DNA of 64,000 nt from the NCBI GenBank assembly GCA_021613535.1, contig CP075493.1:4836001-4900000 (forward strand), read 5' to 3'. Under the pieces are notes generated by a model that saw only the letters and a list, made by a program, of their open reading frames with translations, was not told where the DNA came from and searched no databases. Positions 24,229 through 37,062 of the stretch are shown one piece after another; within the stretch, counting starts at the first letter, position 1; each line of letters begins with the position of its first letter. Source of the DNA: Adineta vaga (Eukaryota > Rotifera). Made by a program: the position numbers and the translations under genes.

Positions 24229-27200
24229 CTTTCTCTCCAACTAACTTTTTAACAAATGAAAGCAATTGTTTCTTTTTTTTTCATTTAAAAACACATCTGT
24301 TTTCTTCTGTCTCTCTCTCTTAATATATAATTCATTTCGAGAAAAAAACAACACTTTCATTATTTCCAAGAAAAAAAAGATATCAAATATGTAAGAAAAA
24401 GAATAAATAACTCATTTTTTTAAGTTACGTTTTGTTTTTGTCATAGTTCATAATGTTTCGCTTGACTATTTTTGCCATATAACTCACTGAAAACATTTAG
24501 TTGGAGAAATTATGATATTCTAGATGAAATATGATTTGAAAGATGTTAACACATTTACGAGGAAATCAACTGTCTGTTTCAATACTAACAAAGAATGAAT
24601 ACGATGACTCGATATAAATATTTCTTCTTTACTTTTAATCTATAGAATGATATTGCAGAATGCATATAATACGCGATGATATTTTCCTTTGCTGATAAGT
24701 TTTTCAACAAAGATTCGAATGAAATTGTTTTGTTATTACACATTCATATACTTGTAATATATCAAAATATTTAAAATATGAATCAAACGTTATTATATTG
24801 AAAATATATCTTTAGAAGTCCATAGAACAGATGTTCTTTCAATTATTCAAATTGATATTTCTAGCTAACAGCATTTCTCAATGATTATAGAGAATTTTTA
24901 TCTTATAGAATATATTTTCGATCGTAATACAATAAACACACATTCACTATTCGTATAATCTATAGAAGAAAAAAGAACAACATTGAATTATAAAATGTAA
25001 CACGTATTCCAGAATTCTCTACAGAATACTAATCATGATGTTCTTGATCGATCATTGTCACAATCTGCACGACGTGCTTTTTCCTGATATTATTCACAGA
25101 AGAAAAAAACCTTTTCAGAAATATTACTTTGTCTTTATATTTTATCAATATAAATTTTGCTCAATAGTTTATATCATTTACTCAATCAATAGAATTCTAT
25201 ACCATCTTAACAATGAAAAGAATTCTATAGACTATAATAGAATAATATATACAGAAAAAGACGAAGAATTTAATATAAAGAACATTTACAACAGATAGAG
25301 TAAGAGTTTTCTATACACATATACTTTTATTCATGAATGTTAACAGCGCCATCTAGGATTATTTATAATAATTGTCTTAATTTTTCAAGATGAAATAATG
25401 AAATAAAAATAGTAAATTATTTTTCAAAGAAAATCAATGACGAAAAAACTTGTGAATAAATGATTTTGATCCAATCATATGGCAATAGAACAAAGAAAGA
25501 AAGCAAAACGACATGAAATGCTTCTTCCATCCCAAATCAAATCAAATGAATAGATAAAACTCATCAATAGTTGTTCAAGTATTTCTCAATGAAATGATTG
25601 ATAAGAACAGATCAATAACAAATGGAACAAGAAAACATCCTTCTCAATAATTAAAAACCATTCAATTCAAAGCTAAAAAAGTAATCTATTTTATCTAAAG
25701 ATTCATTTTATTAATAACTGCTATAAATTCAAGTGATCCCTGATACCCTTTGTTTATGACAAATGACTTTTTACGTAGATAAGAATATTTTTAATTCCAA
25801 AAAGAAAATGCATACAACATCGAGAGAAATAGTATTCTATTTATTAAAACTAAGTGCATTTATTCCTATTCCTATGAGACTATCTCGAAATAAATTAATC
25901 ATCATTTTGTAACTCAAAATTTATATTTTCTCTTTTCATGCCATAAAATACAAACAAAGTAAGAAGTAGAATTTGCATTTTTCCAAGAAATTAGATGTTT
26001 GAATAGAATTTATGAAATAATCTTCTCATTAGTTGTCTTTGAATAACAAAAACATTTTTTTGTTCTTAATAATGAGTATAGATCAGAATAGATACTCTTA
26101 TCTTCAGCTGACTAGTCAGCATTCTTTCCAAAAATACTCCGTTTTCTTTTCTTATTTCTATCCTTTGAAAGCAGTCCCAAAAGAGATTAGAAAATATTAA
26201 ATCTCAGGTTTGTCACGATCTCTCTGAGCATAAATATTCGATCATATTTTTTGAATTATGCTTCATCGAATCTGTCGATGCATACGTAATTTCTTCCTTA
26301 ACGTGTGCTAGAGTTTGTAAGACTATTTATATATCTTGTTCACTACATCTCTTATTAGCAAAGGAGTGGCAGAAGAAGAAGAAAAAAATTTGTTACATTT
26401 CCTGATAAATAGGTAAATAGTATTTTTCTTCTTATTTCCATCCGAATGAATGACTCTTCAAAAGAAATGAAAAAACAAAGAATTATAAGTTTTTCATGAT
26501 ACTCATTCGCTAAGGAATGGTAAACCGTTACAGTACAGCTGTTCGTACTATTCTAGAAAATGCATTCAGAATAATAAAATTTGAATAAAAATAAGAAAAA
26601 ATATCTTTATTCACGAATGTATTAAGTTGACATCCAATTTTCTAACACAGATTTTCATACATTCTAATTGATTTTATTTGAATCCATATGACATATCTAC
26701 CATCGCAATGAAAGACAAATATAAAGAAAAAGAAATGAAGTTTTATAATGATCTTTTTGTCAAAATAGGTGAGTAGACGATGTGCTGATTTTCGAAAAAA
26801 CAACAACTTGGTTTATATTAGTTTTATACTTTACAAGTAAGTTGCATCGATTCTATTTCGAAACATTGATATTCTTCGAAAACGATCAACCTGACCTGTC
26901 CATAATTACTTGTTTTTCTTTCCTATCTTGAAATGGTATATATTCCATCGTATGCAGTGTATTTCGCGTGATGTATGCGCTGTTAACACTATTCAGTTCT
27001 TAATTTAGTGGAAATATCTCAATGATATATATATATATATGTATAGAGAATTGAATCTATATCGTAATTAGGAAAAGTTGTAATGATCTGGATAGAGATA
27101 ATTTTCTTTCTATTTTTAGTTGTCAATGTAGCAGGAACTTTCTCACTTTGATAAGACCAAAAACAATAAGAAGGGAAATAGAACATGTCAGATGATAGAG

Positions 27201-28545
27201 CTTCTTCTGTATACACTGTCATAACGTTAGCAACTGGTAGATATTCTTTCCGGATGCCAATGAAATACGGAATAGTCCTTGATTTTTCCATTAGCTTCTT
27301 CATGACATCAAGTAACTTCAAGGTAATAATAAAAAAATCTTATTTTGACAAAAGAAAAGATTGCTAATTAGTCAGTTTGAAGTTATTTCTCATATTGAGA
27401 GACCATTATGAACATTAGAATAAAAAAACGTTTTATTTAGATCTAATGACGATGCGATATTTGTTGCTGCTTTTTTTCTTGCTCAGTTGCTAATTTTAGT
27501 CATATGAAACATGTGAAAAACATAATTAAAAGGTGAAAGATGAATCTTTCAATCGTGAGACTTATATATTGCCTAGATGATCTTATTTTCTCTATTTACA
27601 AAAGCTTTTAGTGAAACATTAATAGAATAGAACTATCTGTCAATGTTCTTCACAGCATGATTTCCGAATATGACATTATAGATGTGCTTCTCTACCTTTG
27701 TGAACGGCATTAAAATAAGCAAGTATTAAAGGTGAGTAAGTTCGCAATCATCATATTAAAAAGGATCTGACGAGAGAGATGTGTTCACCATCTGTGTAGT
27801 TTTATCTGTCAAAATATGAAATTTTCTTTTTTTTTCTATATCAGTCAGTATAATACAAGCTAAAATTAAGCTTATATTTTCTTCATGGATTATTAAATTC
27901 TTTTTTTTGCTATTTTGTCTTCATTTTACTGTCGTCAAAGAAAATTATTATGTTTCTAGAATTGACGTTTCATTCGTACAGACTACATATCCGATTTATG
28001 GTTTCCTGATTATAGTCAATTCCATATCTTTTTTTCTAGTCAGATATTCTTTGAAAACATCAAAAATATCTATCTATCTAGTACAGGTACCATAATCAGA
28101 ATCGTGAGAAAATATTTGTTTATCTAACGAACAACTTGATAGAATTTCCTTTCTTTTTCGAAGAATAAGTATATTAATATTGCTGTTAGTAATGTTTCTA
28201 TATCTGCACTAAAAAAAACCTACTCATTTCAGGCATGATTAAATCTTTTCATCTTTTCAAGAAAATGAAGTTTTTTGAGATTGTCAAAAACGTTAATTAT
28301 GCATATAGACAGCGATTCATTCTATAACCATTCTTTATCACCTTATATTATTACATTATTTATAAATATGTTTTCATAGAAAGAGAAAAATAATCTTTTA
28401 AAATGACGTCTCTCTTTTTCGCATTCCCTTAGGAGATAATTACTTTCTCTTTTTACACGGATCGTCGCTCAAGCGATGTCTAGTAATATGAAATTGAGAA
28501 GCGAAGAGAAAAGACAATTCTACTATGTTTTATTTCTCATTTCAG
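24229..28545. other. 4.3 kb gene-poor divergent region
   Basis: It separates the outward-pointing EGF-mucin and insulin-receptor genes. The sequence is AT-rich with short TA runs (near 27021-27040). The only protein-like segment is about 27115-27320: the minus frame reads KLLDVMKKLMEKSRTIPYFI and the plus frame is also open up to an AAG|GTAATA border near 27320, but no flanking exons join either, so neither is called. The insulin receptor promoter and 5' exons may lie at the right end. Confidence 0.5.
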
Positions 28546-31500
28546 ATGATGACAAACAAGTTTATCCTTAGATGGATAATCTTCTGTACATCTCTATCAT
28601 GGATTCATGCACAAAATAATCGATCAATAGATATGGTAGCTATTGCCAAGCCACATCCAAAAGGTACGCTAGTAAAATTTTATATAGAGCTTTTGTCGCA
28701 TAAAATCTAATTAATATGTAAATAAGTCAATTTCTTGAATTTTCACCTAAATAAGTTTAATGAAAATCTAGTAAACAAAGTAATTTGAATTTTTTGGACA
28801 CAGTATTTGCTTATAATTAAAGTAGTAAATTGAATTATCGAAAGAATCCAATCATCTAGTGAAGGTTATGTGTCTCATTCGTTATCACTTTTATGTTATC
28901 ATTAACGACTCAATTTCTAATGCGATGAAGAAAAAGTATACATACATGTATATGCTTAATCAAAAACTACAGGTATATTGATGAGTCAACTGATAGACAT
29001 CGAACACGATTGGAATAATTTGAGATGAAAGGTCCACATTCCTATGTCAAATAGAAAGAAGAATGAAGATTAAAGAAAATATCATTGAATATAACAGATT
29101 AAACTTCAGACATGATGAACTTTGAAACATTTGATACAAATCAGATGATATAAGAAAAATAAAAAGAAGAAATTTATGATATCTTATGAATTGTCATTGA
29201 AGATTTGACATTGTCTTTTAGTTTGTCGGGATATTCGTATAACAATATTTGAAGTTCGTCGAGGTCTTGATTTGCAAATGTTTGCATCTTGTGAGATCGT
29301 TATTGGTTCCATCATTTTTGCTCCAATGCCATTGACAACTAATATGACAACAACAACAATATCACCAAATGAAACAACTACAGCTTCAACACTAACATCA
29401 GACAATTTGGCACCTGTTCGTTTTCCTTATCTTCGTGAAGTTTACGGGTACATGCTTTTGGGTTACTCATCACTTCGTTCATTTTCTTCGATGTTTCCAC
29501 GTTTATCTGTTATACATGGTCGAGTACTTTATCATGGTTATGCATTAATTATAATGGAAAATTTACAATTAGATGATTTAGGTTTAACATCATTGATTAA
29601 TATTCGTCGAGGCAATATTATTATTGCACGAAATGCTCAATTATGCTACGCAAAAACAATTCGATGGTATGATATTATTGACAATAAAAAAGCACAAGTT
29701 ATTCTTCGACAAAATCGTGATAATTGTGCATTTTGTCCGACATGTCCATCTGCATGTTGGTCGCCCACACAATGTCAACATCAATGTTCATCGCACTGTA
29801 AAGGTAATTGCTTATCCGAACAAGTTTGTTGTCCTGATCAATGTGTCGGCGGATGTTATTATCAAAATGTGACAGCATCAACCAATTTAGTTTGTAATGC
29901 TTGTCGTAATATGAGAATTTATGCGACAGGAGAATGTGTACAACAATGTCCAGCACAGATGTTAAAGGTAAATGATAAAAATTTTCTCATCGAATGTAAG
30001 AAACATTCTTTTTTCTAGGTCGTGGACTCTCTATGCGTGACACGTCAAGAATGTACATCATTCTTCTTTGGTGAAGGCTATATCTTAGATGAAACAAATG
30101 AATGTGTACCAAAATGTCCATCCGGTTTTGATTTACTCTTAGGCACACGTTGTGTACGTTGTAATTCATCACCAGAAAATAATTATTGTCATGGCGCATG
30201 CCGAGAACAACATATACGTTCAATTAGTGATTTTAATTTATTAAGATATTGTTCACGTGTTCATACATTGAATATTTATAACATAGCAGCAGTTGAATCA
30301 ACGGATAATAATCTTTTAGATGCATTTAGTGCTTTTGCATCTCTTGAACAAATTGATCATGAATTTACTATTCATAATGTCAATATATTTTCATCATTAA
30401 GTATATTTTCTAAATTAAAACGTATTGGTATATCATCGAATGCAACAATAACAATTGAAGAAAATGATTTTCTTAGTGATTTATGGCCTTCAAAACATCC
30501 ACCACCGATTATGCAAGGAAATTTAAATATTGTTCGAAATGCACGACTTTGTTTAAAACGTATCGAATTATTTATTGATTATACAACTTCGATAGAAAAA
30601 GGTAAAAGCAAAGGAAACATAAAAGAAAAATCAAACTATTCATTTGGGTTGTGTTTTTGTTTTAGATTTACTAATTACAAATAATACATTTAATGAATAT
30701 GCGAATGGCTATTTAGCATCATGTGAATCAAATTTATTAACAATAACTGTTGATAAAATTCGTTCCTTAACAGCACAAATTGTTGTTGCTGTACCGAAAC
30801 AATTATTTTTTCGTTCAGGTGGAAAAGCTGATTATTTACGTCGACCATTTCTATCCGTCTATTACAAAGCAACTCAAACACGAAATGAAACACATTTTGA
30901 TTCAACACAATCTCATAAATGGTTGAGAATTGTCGAAAAAGTTAATTATAATCCATCACCACACGGTAAATATCGTTTTCATCATCATCATATCTATTGA
31001 CGCATTTTTAATCATTCAAGTATAACGAGAGATAATTTGTGTGTTATACATAACAACGACAAAAGAGGTTATTAATCAAGATGTCAATCATTTTATATAT
31101 GATTTGACATGAATTAAATTTCGATTAGAACATCGTCCTTCACACGAAAGATTGTTGTTGATTTAATAAATGAAATTTGTTAGATATTTGATAAAAAAAA
31201 AAAGAACTACTTCTTTTTTAGGTGGATCATTTACAATGAGTGTAGACTTATCGTCTTTACTCGGTGCAACATCGTATGCTGTTTATGCATCGATCACTTC
31301 CAATGTTAATACAGTTGGTTTGTATTCCACAATTGCATATTTTCGTACATTACCTCGTCAACCTGAACCAGTTTTGAATTTACGTGGAGAAGGATTATCA
31401 AGTAATTCAATTGAATTAATGTGGCAACCACCTTCAAAACCTAATGGTGAAATTGCAACTTACTTGATTTATTATGCACCAATAGAAGATCGATTACCGG

Positions 31501-34177
31501 TTGATAATTCGAAAATACTTTGTTTAATGAAAGGTAAATAATAGATAATCATCTTGAGAGGAGAGAAGAAAAGATGTTTTTGTTTAGATCGTTGGCATTC
31601 GGAAGTTTCTGTTTCAAATTCTGAATTGAATCTCACAACATCTAATCGATGTTCTCGAACAAAAACAAAATTAAATAGTATGATAGACAATGTAGATGAT
31701 AGTTTTTCAGAAGAACAAGAAGAAAATACTGGTATCGATCAAGTTGTGACGGATTTAGCTATTCTTGAACATCAATTAATCAATTCTGTAACAGAACGAA
31801 AAGAACCATTATATATACGTCCAGATTTAAAAGATACAATTATTAATGATTTAGATCATTATTTTGAAGATAAAAGTAGCTCTCTCAATGAACAATATAA
31901 AGCTGATGTATCTGTTGAACAGAAAATTGTTGAACATATTCCATATATAAGTACATTTAATCGAACGTCAACAACAACACGTATTATTATCAATGATTTA
32001 CAATATGCTCATATGTATATGTTTCAAGTATTTGCTTGTCATGATATTACACAACAAAGTAAATCAGATGCATGTAGTTTAAATGGAATTATTATTACTG
32101 TTCGAACAAAACCCGGTGATCGTATGTATTTTTAATCAAAGATTTGTTTACATGTGGAAAATTTTCTTTTTAGCTTCATTGGATTTAGTACGAAATGTAC
32201 AATTAACTTCATCTGTTGATAGTTCAATGCGATTATCAGCAGATGCAAAAACTGTCGGTTATCAAGTATCATGGCTTGACCCATTGACACCCAATGGTCT
32301 TGTTTATTTTTATACAGTACATGTCGATCAATACAGTTTAAATGGACCAAAAGAAGAACGTTGTGTTGGTCATAATATTCATTCGATAAATGTATCTCTC
32401 TTACCTAAAACACATTATCGTTTACGAATTGTTACATATACAATAGCAAGACTCAATCATGAATATGAAGATCATAAACAATTAACTGATGATACATATT
32501 TCTTAAATACAACTAATTTATACTATCAACTTTTCTTTACAACTGTAGATATACCGAGTAAGTTTAAATAATTGTTCAGTACTTATATATAACGAAAGAT
32601 ATATGATCATTAAGATCGTGAAGCCATTCGACAAAATCGAATTGCACTATTCATGATAATTATTGGTTCAATTATTCTTCTACTAAGTGTTATACTCGGT
32701 GCACCATTTTATTATTATAAATACAGTCGTAGTGATAATAAAGCATCAATATCGAAAAATCCAAATTATGGTTTGTCAATGATTTATAATAGAATTTGAT
32801 ATTCATATTTGTTTGTTTCTAGAATTATATACACCGGATCAATGGGAAATTGATAAAGATTCAGTAACATTAGATAAATTAATTGGTCAAGGACATTTCG
32901 GTCAAGTTTATCAAGGTGTTTTGAAATTATCTGATGGAACATTAAAATCATGTGCGGTTAAAGTACGTAAAGCAAAAATTCGATGTTTTTATCATGAAAT
33001 TTTTCTATTGGTTATGTTTTATTTAGCTACGAACGACACATCCAACAGATTTACTACAAGAAGCATCTATAATGAAGTTTGTTATTTTTATTTATTTCTT
33101 TTACTTAGAAAGAAAACGAATGACTCAATTTGATGATATTTTAGACAATTTCAATGTTACCATGTGATTCAATTGTATGGAATATGTTCACGTATACGAC
33201 CACCATATGTTGTAATGGAATTGATGGAAAATGGAGATTTGAAAAATTATCTCTATCGATATCGACAAAGTGAATTAAATGTAAGTTTAAAACTTTTTAT
33301 TCTTTTGAAAAAAGTAAGTAAACGTCAATATTATGTTTGTTTTTTAGCCAAATGGTCCAACATTACCAGAAGCAGCAATGATTCAATTAGCATTGGATAT
33401 TGCAGATGGCATGTATTATTTATCCGATCAAAAATTTGTGCATAGAGATTTAGCTGCACGAAATTGTCTTGTCAATGGAAATCATACGTGTAAAGTTGGA
33501 GGTAAGAAAATGAACTATTCATGCGTTAGTTACATACGATCTATTTGATATTTATTTTCTAGATTTTGGTTTAACACGAGATATTTATGAAACGGATTAT
33601 TATCGACGTGGTGGTCGAAGTTTTCTTCCAATTCGATGGATGGCTCCGGAAAGTTTACGCGATGGTCGTTTTGATACAGTTTCTGATGTTTGGTATGAAG
33701 GATATTTTTATATATTTGTCTTCTTTCTATCAATCTCGTTTTCTATTTCAGGTCATTTGGTGTTCTTCTTTGGGAAATTGCGACATTAGCTGAACAACCT
33801 TATCAAGGTTATGGTAATGAAGAAGTTGTACATTATGTTCGATATGGAAATATAACTTTGGAACGTCCAACAAATTGTCCGGAAATTTTGTAAGTGATAT
33901 TTTTGATTTCATGAAAATTTTTAATTGAAATACTTTTAGACATCGATTGATGCGTGCTTGTTGGACATTTTCTCCCGGTGATCGTATTTCATTTCGATCG
34001 ATTGTAGATGAATTAATTCCATATGAAAGCGAAGATTTTCATTTACATGCTTATTATCATACACAACCGAATCAAACACGACAAACAAGTTTACTTGATA
34101 GTATTCATAATGAAGAAGAAGATCTTCTATTAGCCGATGAAATTGATGATGACAATGATAATTCTCACCATTTATAA
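28546..34177 (+). CDS. INSR: insulin/IGF-type receptor tyrosine kinase
   Basis: Fifteen exons: 28546-28663, 29222-29967, 30019-30601, 30666-30965, 31222-31533, 31588-32115, 32174-32557, 32615-32770, 32823-32962, 33027-33076, 33145-33280, 33348-33501, 33563-33692, 33752-33889, 33940-34177; 1370 residues (human 1382). Order: signal peptide ([16 protein letters not shown]), L1, furin-like Cys-rich region, L2, fibronectin III segments, TM ([20 protein letters not shown]), juxtamembrane NPNY, kinase. Kinase elements: [33 protein letters not shown], activation loop [15 protein letters not shown]. The triple-Tyr loop and NPxY are insulin-receptor hallmarks for autophosphorylation and IRS/SHC docking. 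Oddities are a Thr-rich insert in L1 and no R-X-K/R-R furin site. A TTTCAG acceptor abuts the ATG, so an upstream or trans-spliced leader exon is likely. TBC1D10 follows after 152 bases. Confidence 0.95.
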
Positions 34178-34290
34178 TGACTCAATTGATTTTGTTTCAT
34201 TCTTTCGTGTATTTTTCGTTGCGAATGAATTCGATTCTTTTTCTCTTTCTAACTGTTATTTTATATTCATTATGTAAAGTGTACAAAGAA

Positions 34291-34319
34291 AATAAAGAGT
34301 AATATCAATTCTTTTATAG
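34291..34319 (+). promoter_or_regulatory. intercistronic poly(A) signal plus acceptor (candidate operon junction)
   Basis: AATAAA at 34291-34296 is followed 20 bases later by CTTTTATAG, then the TBC1D10 ATG at 34330. A 3'-end signal placed just before a splice acceptor and a start codon is the classic layout of a trans-spliced operon junction. Function is inferred. Confidence 0.55.
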
Positions 34320-34329
34320 ATAGTAACGT

Positions 34330-35547
34330 ATGAATCATACACAAGAATCGGAAAAAGTACTGAATTCTTATGGATTTTTTGTTTCACCCGATGAATTGAA
34401 GTAAGATGAAAAGAATCATATCTCTTTCATCGATTTTTGCTTATGTTTCAGTACGGAAGAAATTATAGATGCACGTGTTGCCCGTCGTCGAGAACAAAAA
34501 TGGCTGGAAATGTTTTCACAATGGCCTAAATTTATTCAATTTCGTTTTGATAAAGTGAAATCACGTTGTCGAAAAGGTATACCAGCATCTGTACGTGGAC
34601 AAGCATGGTATCATTTATCAATGGCCAAATATCGACAAGAAAATGAAGATCGAAATTGTTCGACAGGAAAATTATTTTCATATTATCTAACAAAAAAACC
34701 TGACTCACGAATTATTGATGATATTAATAAAGATTTACCGAGAGCATTTCCTGAACATGAAATGTTTCAAAGTGATAGTTGTGGGTAAATTATTCTTAAG
34801 AAAACCGCTCAGATGTCATAATATACAAAAAAATCGTTTGTTTTCTCTCTTCGCAGTCAACAAAGTCTATCGGATGTTCTGAAATCCTATGCGATTCATG
34901 ATCCTGAAGTTGGATATTGTCAAGCTCAAGCACCTATTGCCAGTGTTCTTTTGATGCATCTTCCACCTGAACAAGCATTTTGGGTATTTGTACAAATCAA
35001 TGAAGAATATGTAAAAGGATATTTCAGTGATGGACTAATGGCAATCAAAGTAGATGCAGCAGCAACAGAATTACTCATCCAAAACGTTTCACCGAAAGGT
35101 TACCGTTTACTTGTATGTATCGATCAAATCTTCTTCACAAAAAACAAAATTCTCTTTCTATAGCGTAAGCTTAGTGTTGATCCATTATTGTATACAATTG
35201 ATTGGTATATGACATTATTCTCTCGTACATATCCAGCACCACAAATCTATCGTATATGGGATATGTTCTTTTGTGAAGGTGTTAAAGTAATATTTCGTTT
35301 AGCTCTTATTATTGTACGTGAAACACTTGAAGTTGGTCCATCGGATTTAGTTCAACGAGCACATCGTTGTGATAATGATATGGATCTTGCTGCACTTATA
35401 AAACAAACAGCAAAACAAATTTCAGTCGATGATTTAATCGAAAAAATGAATAAACTTCAAATAAGTGATCTTGATCTTGCTCAAGCATGTAAACAAGCAC
35501 GACAGCAACTCACTGAAGAATTACGATCAAAACCAAAACGAAAATAA
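34330..35547 (+). CDS. TBC1D10: TBC-domain Rab GTPase-activating protein, TBC1D10 type
   Basis: Four exons: 34330-34400, 34452-34784, 34857-35112, 35164-35547; 347 residues. The opening NSYGFFVSPDE and REQKWLEMFSQWP match the TBC1D10 (EPI64) lead-in. The TBC domain follows with RKGIPASVRGQAW, the arginine finger in DINKDLPRAFP, the glutamine finger in GYCQAQAPIA, PEQAFWVFVQ, DPLLYTIDWYMTLF and RIWDMFFCEGVKVIF. Both catalytic fingers are present, so GAP activity is expected; vertebrate TBC1D10 proteins act on Rab27, Rab35 and Rab8 near the plasma membrane. The C-terminus is a short charged helix ending in basic residues, without the long PDZ-binding tail of EPI64. It sits 152 bases behind the insulin receptor on the same strand. 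Its 3' end faces the GPCR gene 208 bases away. Confidence 0.9.
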
Positions 35548-35755
35548 TATTTCTATTTTTACAAAAAAAACAAAAGCATATTTTTGTGTGATACATATAT
35601 TTATCGGACTATTTGTTTTTAAATGTCTTTCAATTAAAGTGTAATAAATTGAAATTTCTTGAACAGTTCATGTCTAATTCGAAAATGAAAATTTGGAATT
35701 TTATTGCAAAAGAAAAATAATGTTATAAACATGAATATATTCACACATCATTTTT

Positions 35756-37062
35756 TCAATCGTTTGATAATGATAGTGCTGAATCTATCAAGACATTTCG
35801 ATGTGGAGATTTTAATGATGTCCTTCGTATGGATGCAAGTATAATAGTTGGTGATTTCTTTGATCGATGATTAAATGTCATATATATAAATGGATTTAAA
35901 CTACTTTGTGCTAAACATATCATTTGTAAAACACCATCAAGCCATGATGGAATACGTAGACGACCATTGGAATAGATTTCAATTAATGTAATCACAATAT
36001 AGGGTGTCCAACAAATAACAAAAACAATAATAATAGTCATTGCTAGTTTAACTGTTTTGATTTTGGCTGGTGAGGTTGCTGATGATGAAAGATATGTTGT
36101 TGTTGTTTGACCACGAATTTGTTGTATCCAAACTTTTGTTGATGATGCAACAACATGAATGATTTTTGTATACCATATTGTCATACAAACAGCAGGAATA
36201 ACCAAAACATAACAAGCAAATGTAGTAAAATAGACTCGACGTTGCCATTCAGCTGTATAACCTGTACTCGCACAACGAGATTTCGTTGGATTTTGTATCA
36301 TTGGACTTTGTTCGAAGATAAATAATTGTGGTATTGCTGCTATTAATGAACTTAACCAACATATAATTATAATACGACGTACACGTCGAAGTGCTGTACA
36401 TGATCGAAATGGACAACATATTGCTTCATATCTAAATTTGAAAAATTTCTTTTCATCATTTATAACTATCTTAATTTTCGAAAAAGATGAACTATGACCT
36501 TGAATAGAATAATGTTCTTTATCACACAGGAACTTTATCTCATTATTATTTCCGTATTCGTAATCTATGACAATGACGTCTTTTGACTATTAGCACAAGG
36601 TCAGCTGAACACACTTCCTGTCTACTATCACGCCACTCAAGAATACTTACTAACTTGTTTTTTTAAAATAAGTCAAACATATAATCATATAAAAGTCCTT
36701 TCATACCTATCATAGGTCATTGCGACATTAATAAATGTTGTAGATGCTAATGTAACAACTTGAATGTATAAGGTGACTTTACATGCAAGATTTCCCAGAA
36801 TCCATTCTTGATCGAATATTAAAAGAAATAATTCCGATGTCATAGTACAACAACATATAGTTAAATCGCCAATAGCTAAATTTAATATAAATAAATGTAA
36901 TCGAGTACGATGTCGTCGGCGACGACATAATAATTCAAAAATAATATAACTATTTCCAATTAATGTTATACACATAATGATCGATAAGATAAATATACGA
37001 ATGATCTTATCTGCTGACCATCGACGATGTGAGAGAAAGAAATTTGATGAGGAATTCTTCAT
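35756..37062 (-). CDS. class A GPCR, neuropeptide (NPS/CCAP/vasopressin-receptor-like)
   Basis: Two exons, 37062-36707 and 36431-35756, joined inside the DRY box (GAT AG|A TAT), giving about 343 residues. Seven TM segments are visible: TM1 with IGNSYIIFELL, TM2 LNLAIGDLTICC, TM3 ending MTYDRYEAICCPF, TM4 IIIICWLSSLIAAIPQ, TM5, TM6 KLAMTIIIVFVICWTPYIVI and TM7 SSLNPFIYM. Basic AKIKTVKLAMTI entering TM6 and CWTPY are typical of the NPSR / crustacean cardioactive peptide / vasopressin receptor group, so Gq or Gs coupling to a small peptide is likely. The N-terminus carries an N-glycosylation site. The ligand cannot be assigned. The C-tail is Ser-rich and lacks a clear palmitoyl Cys. Confidence 0.85.
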
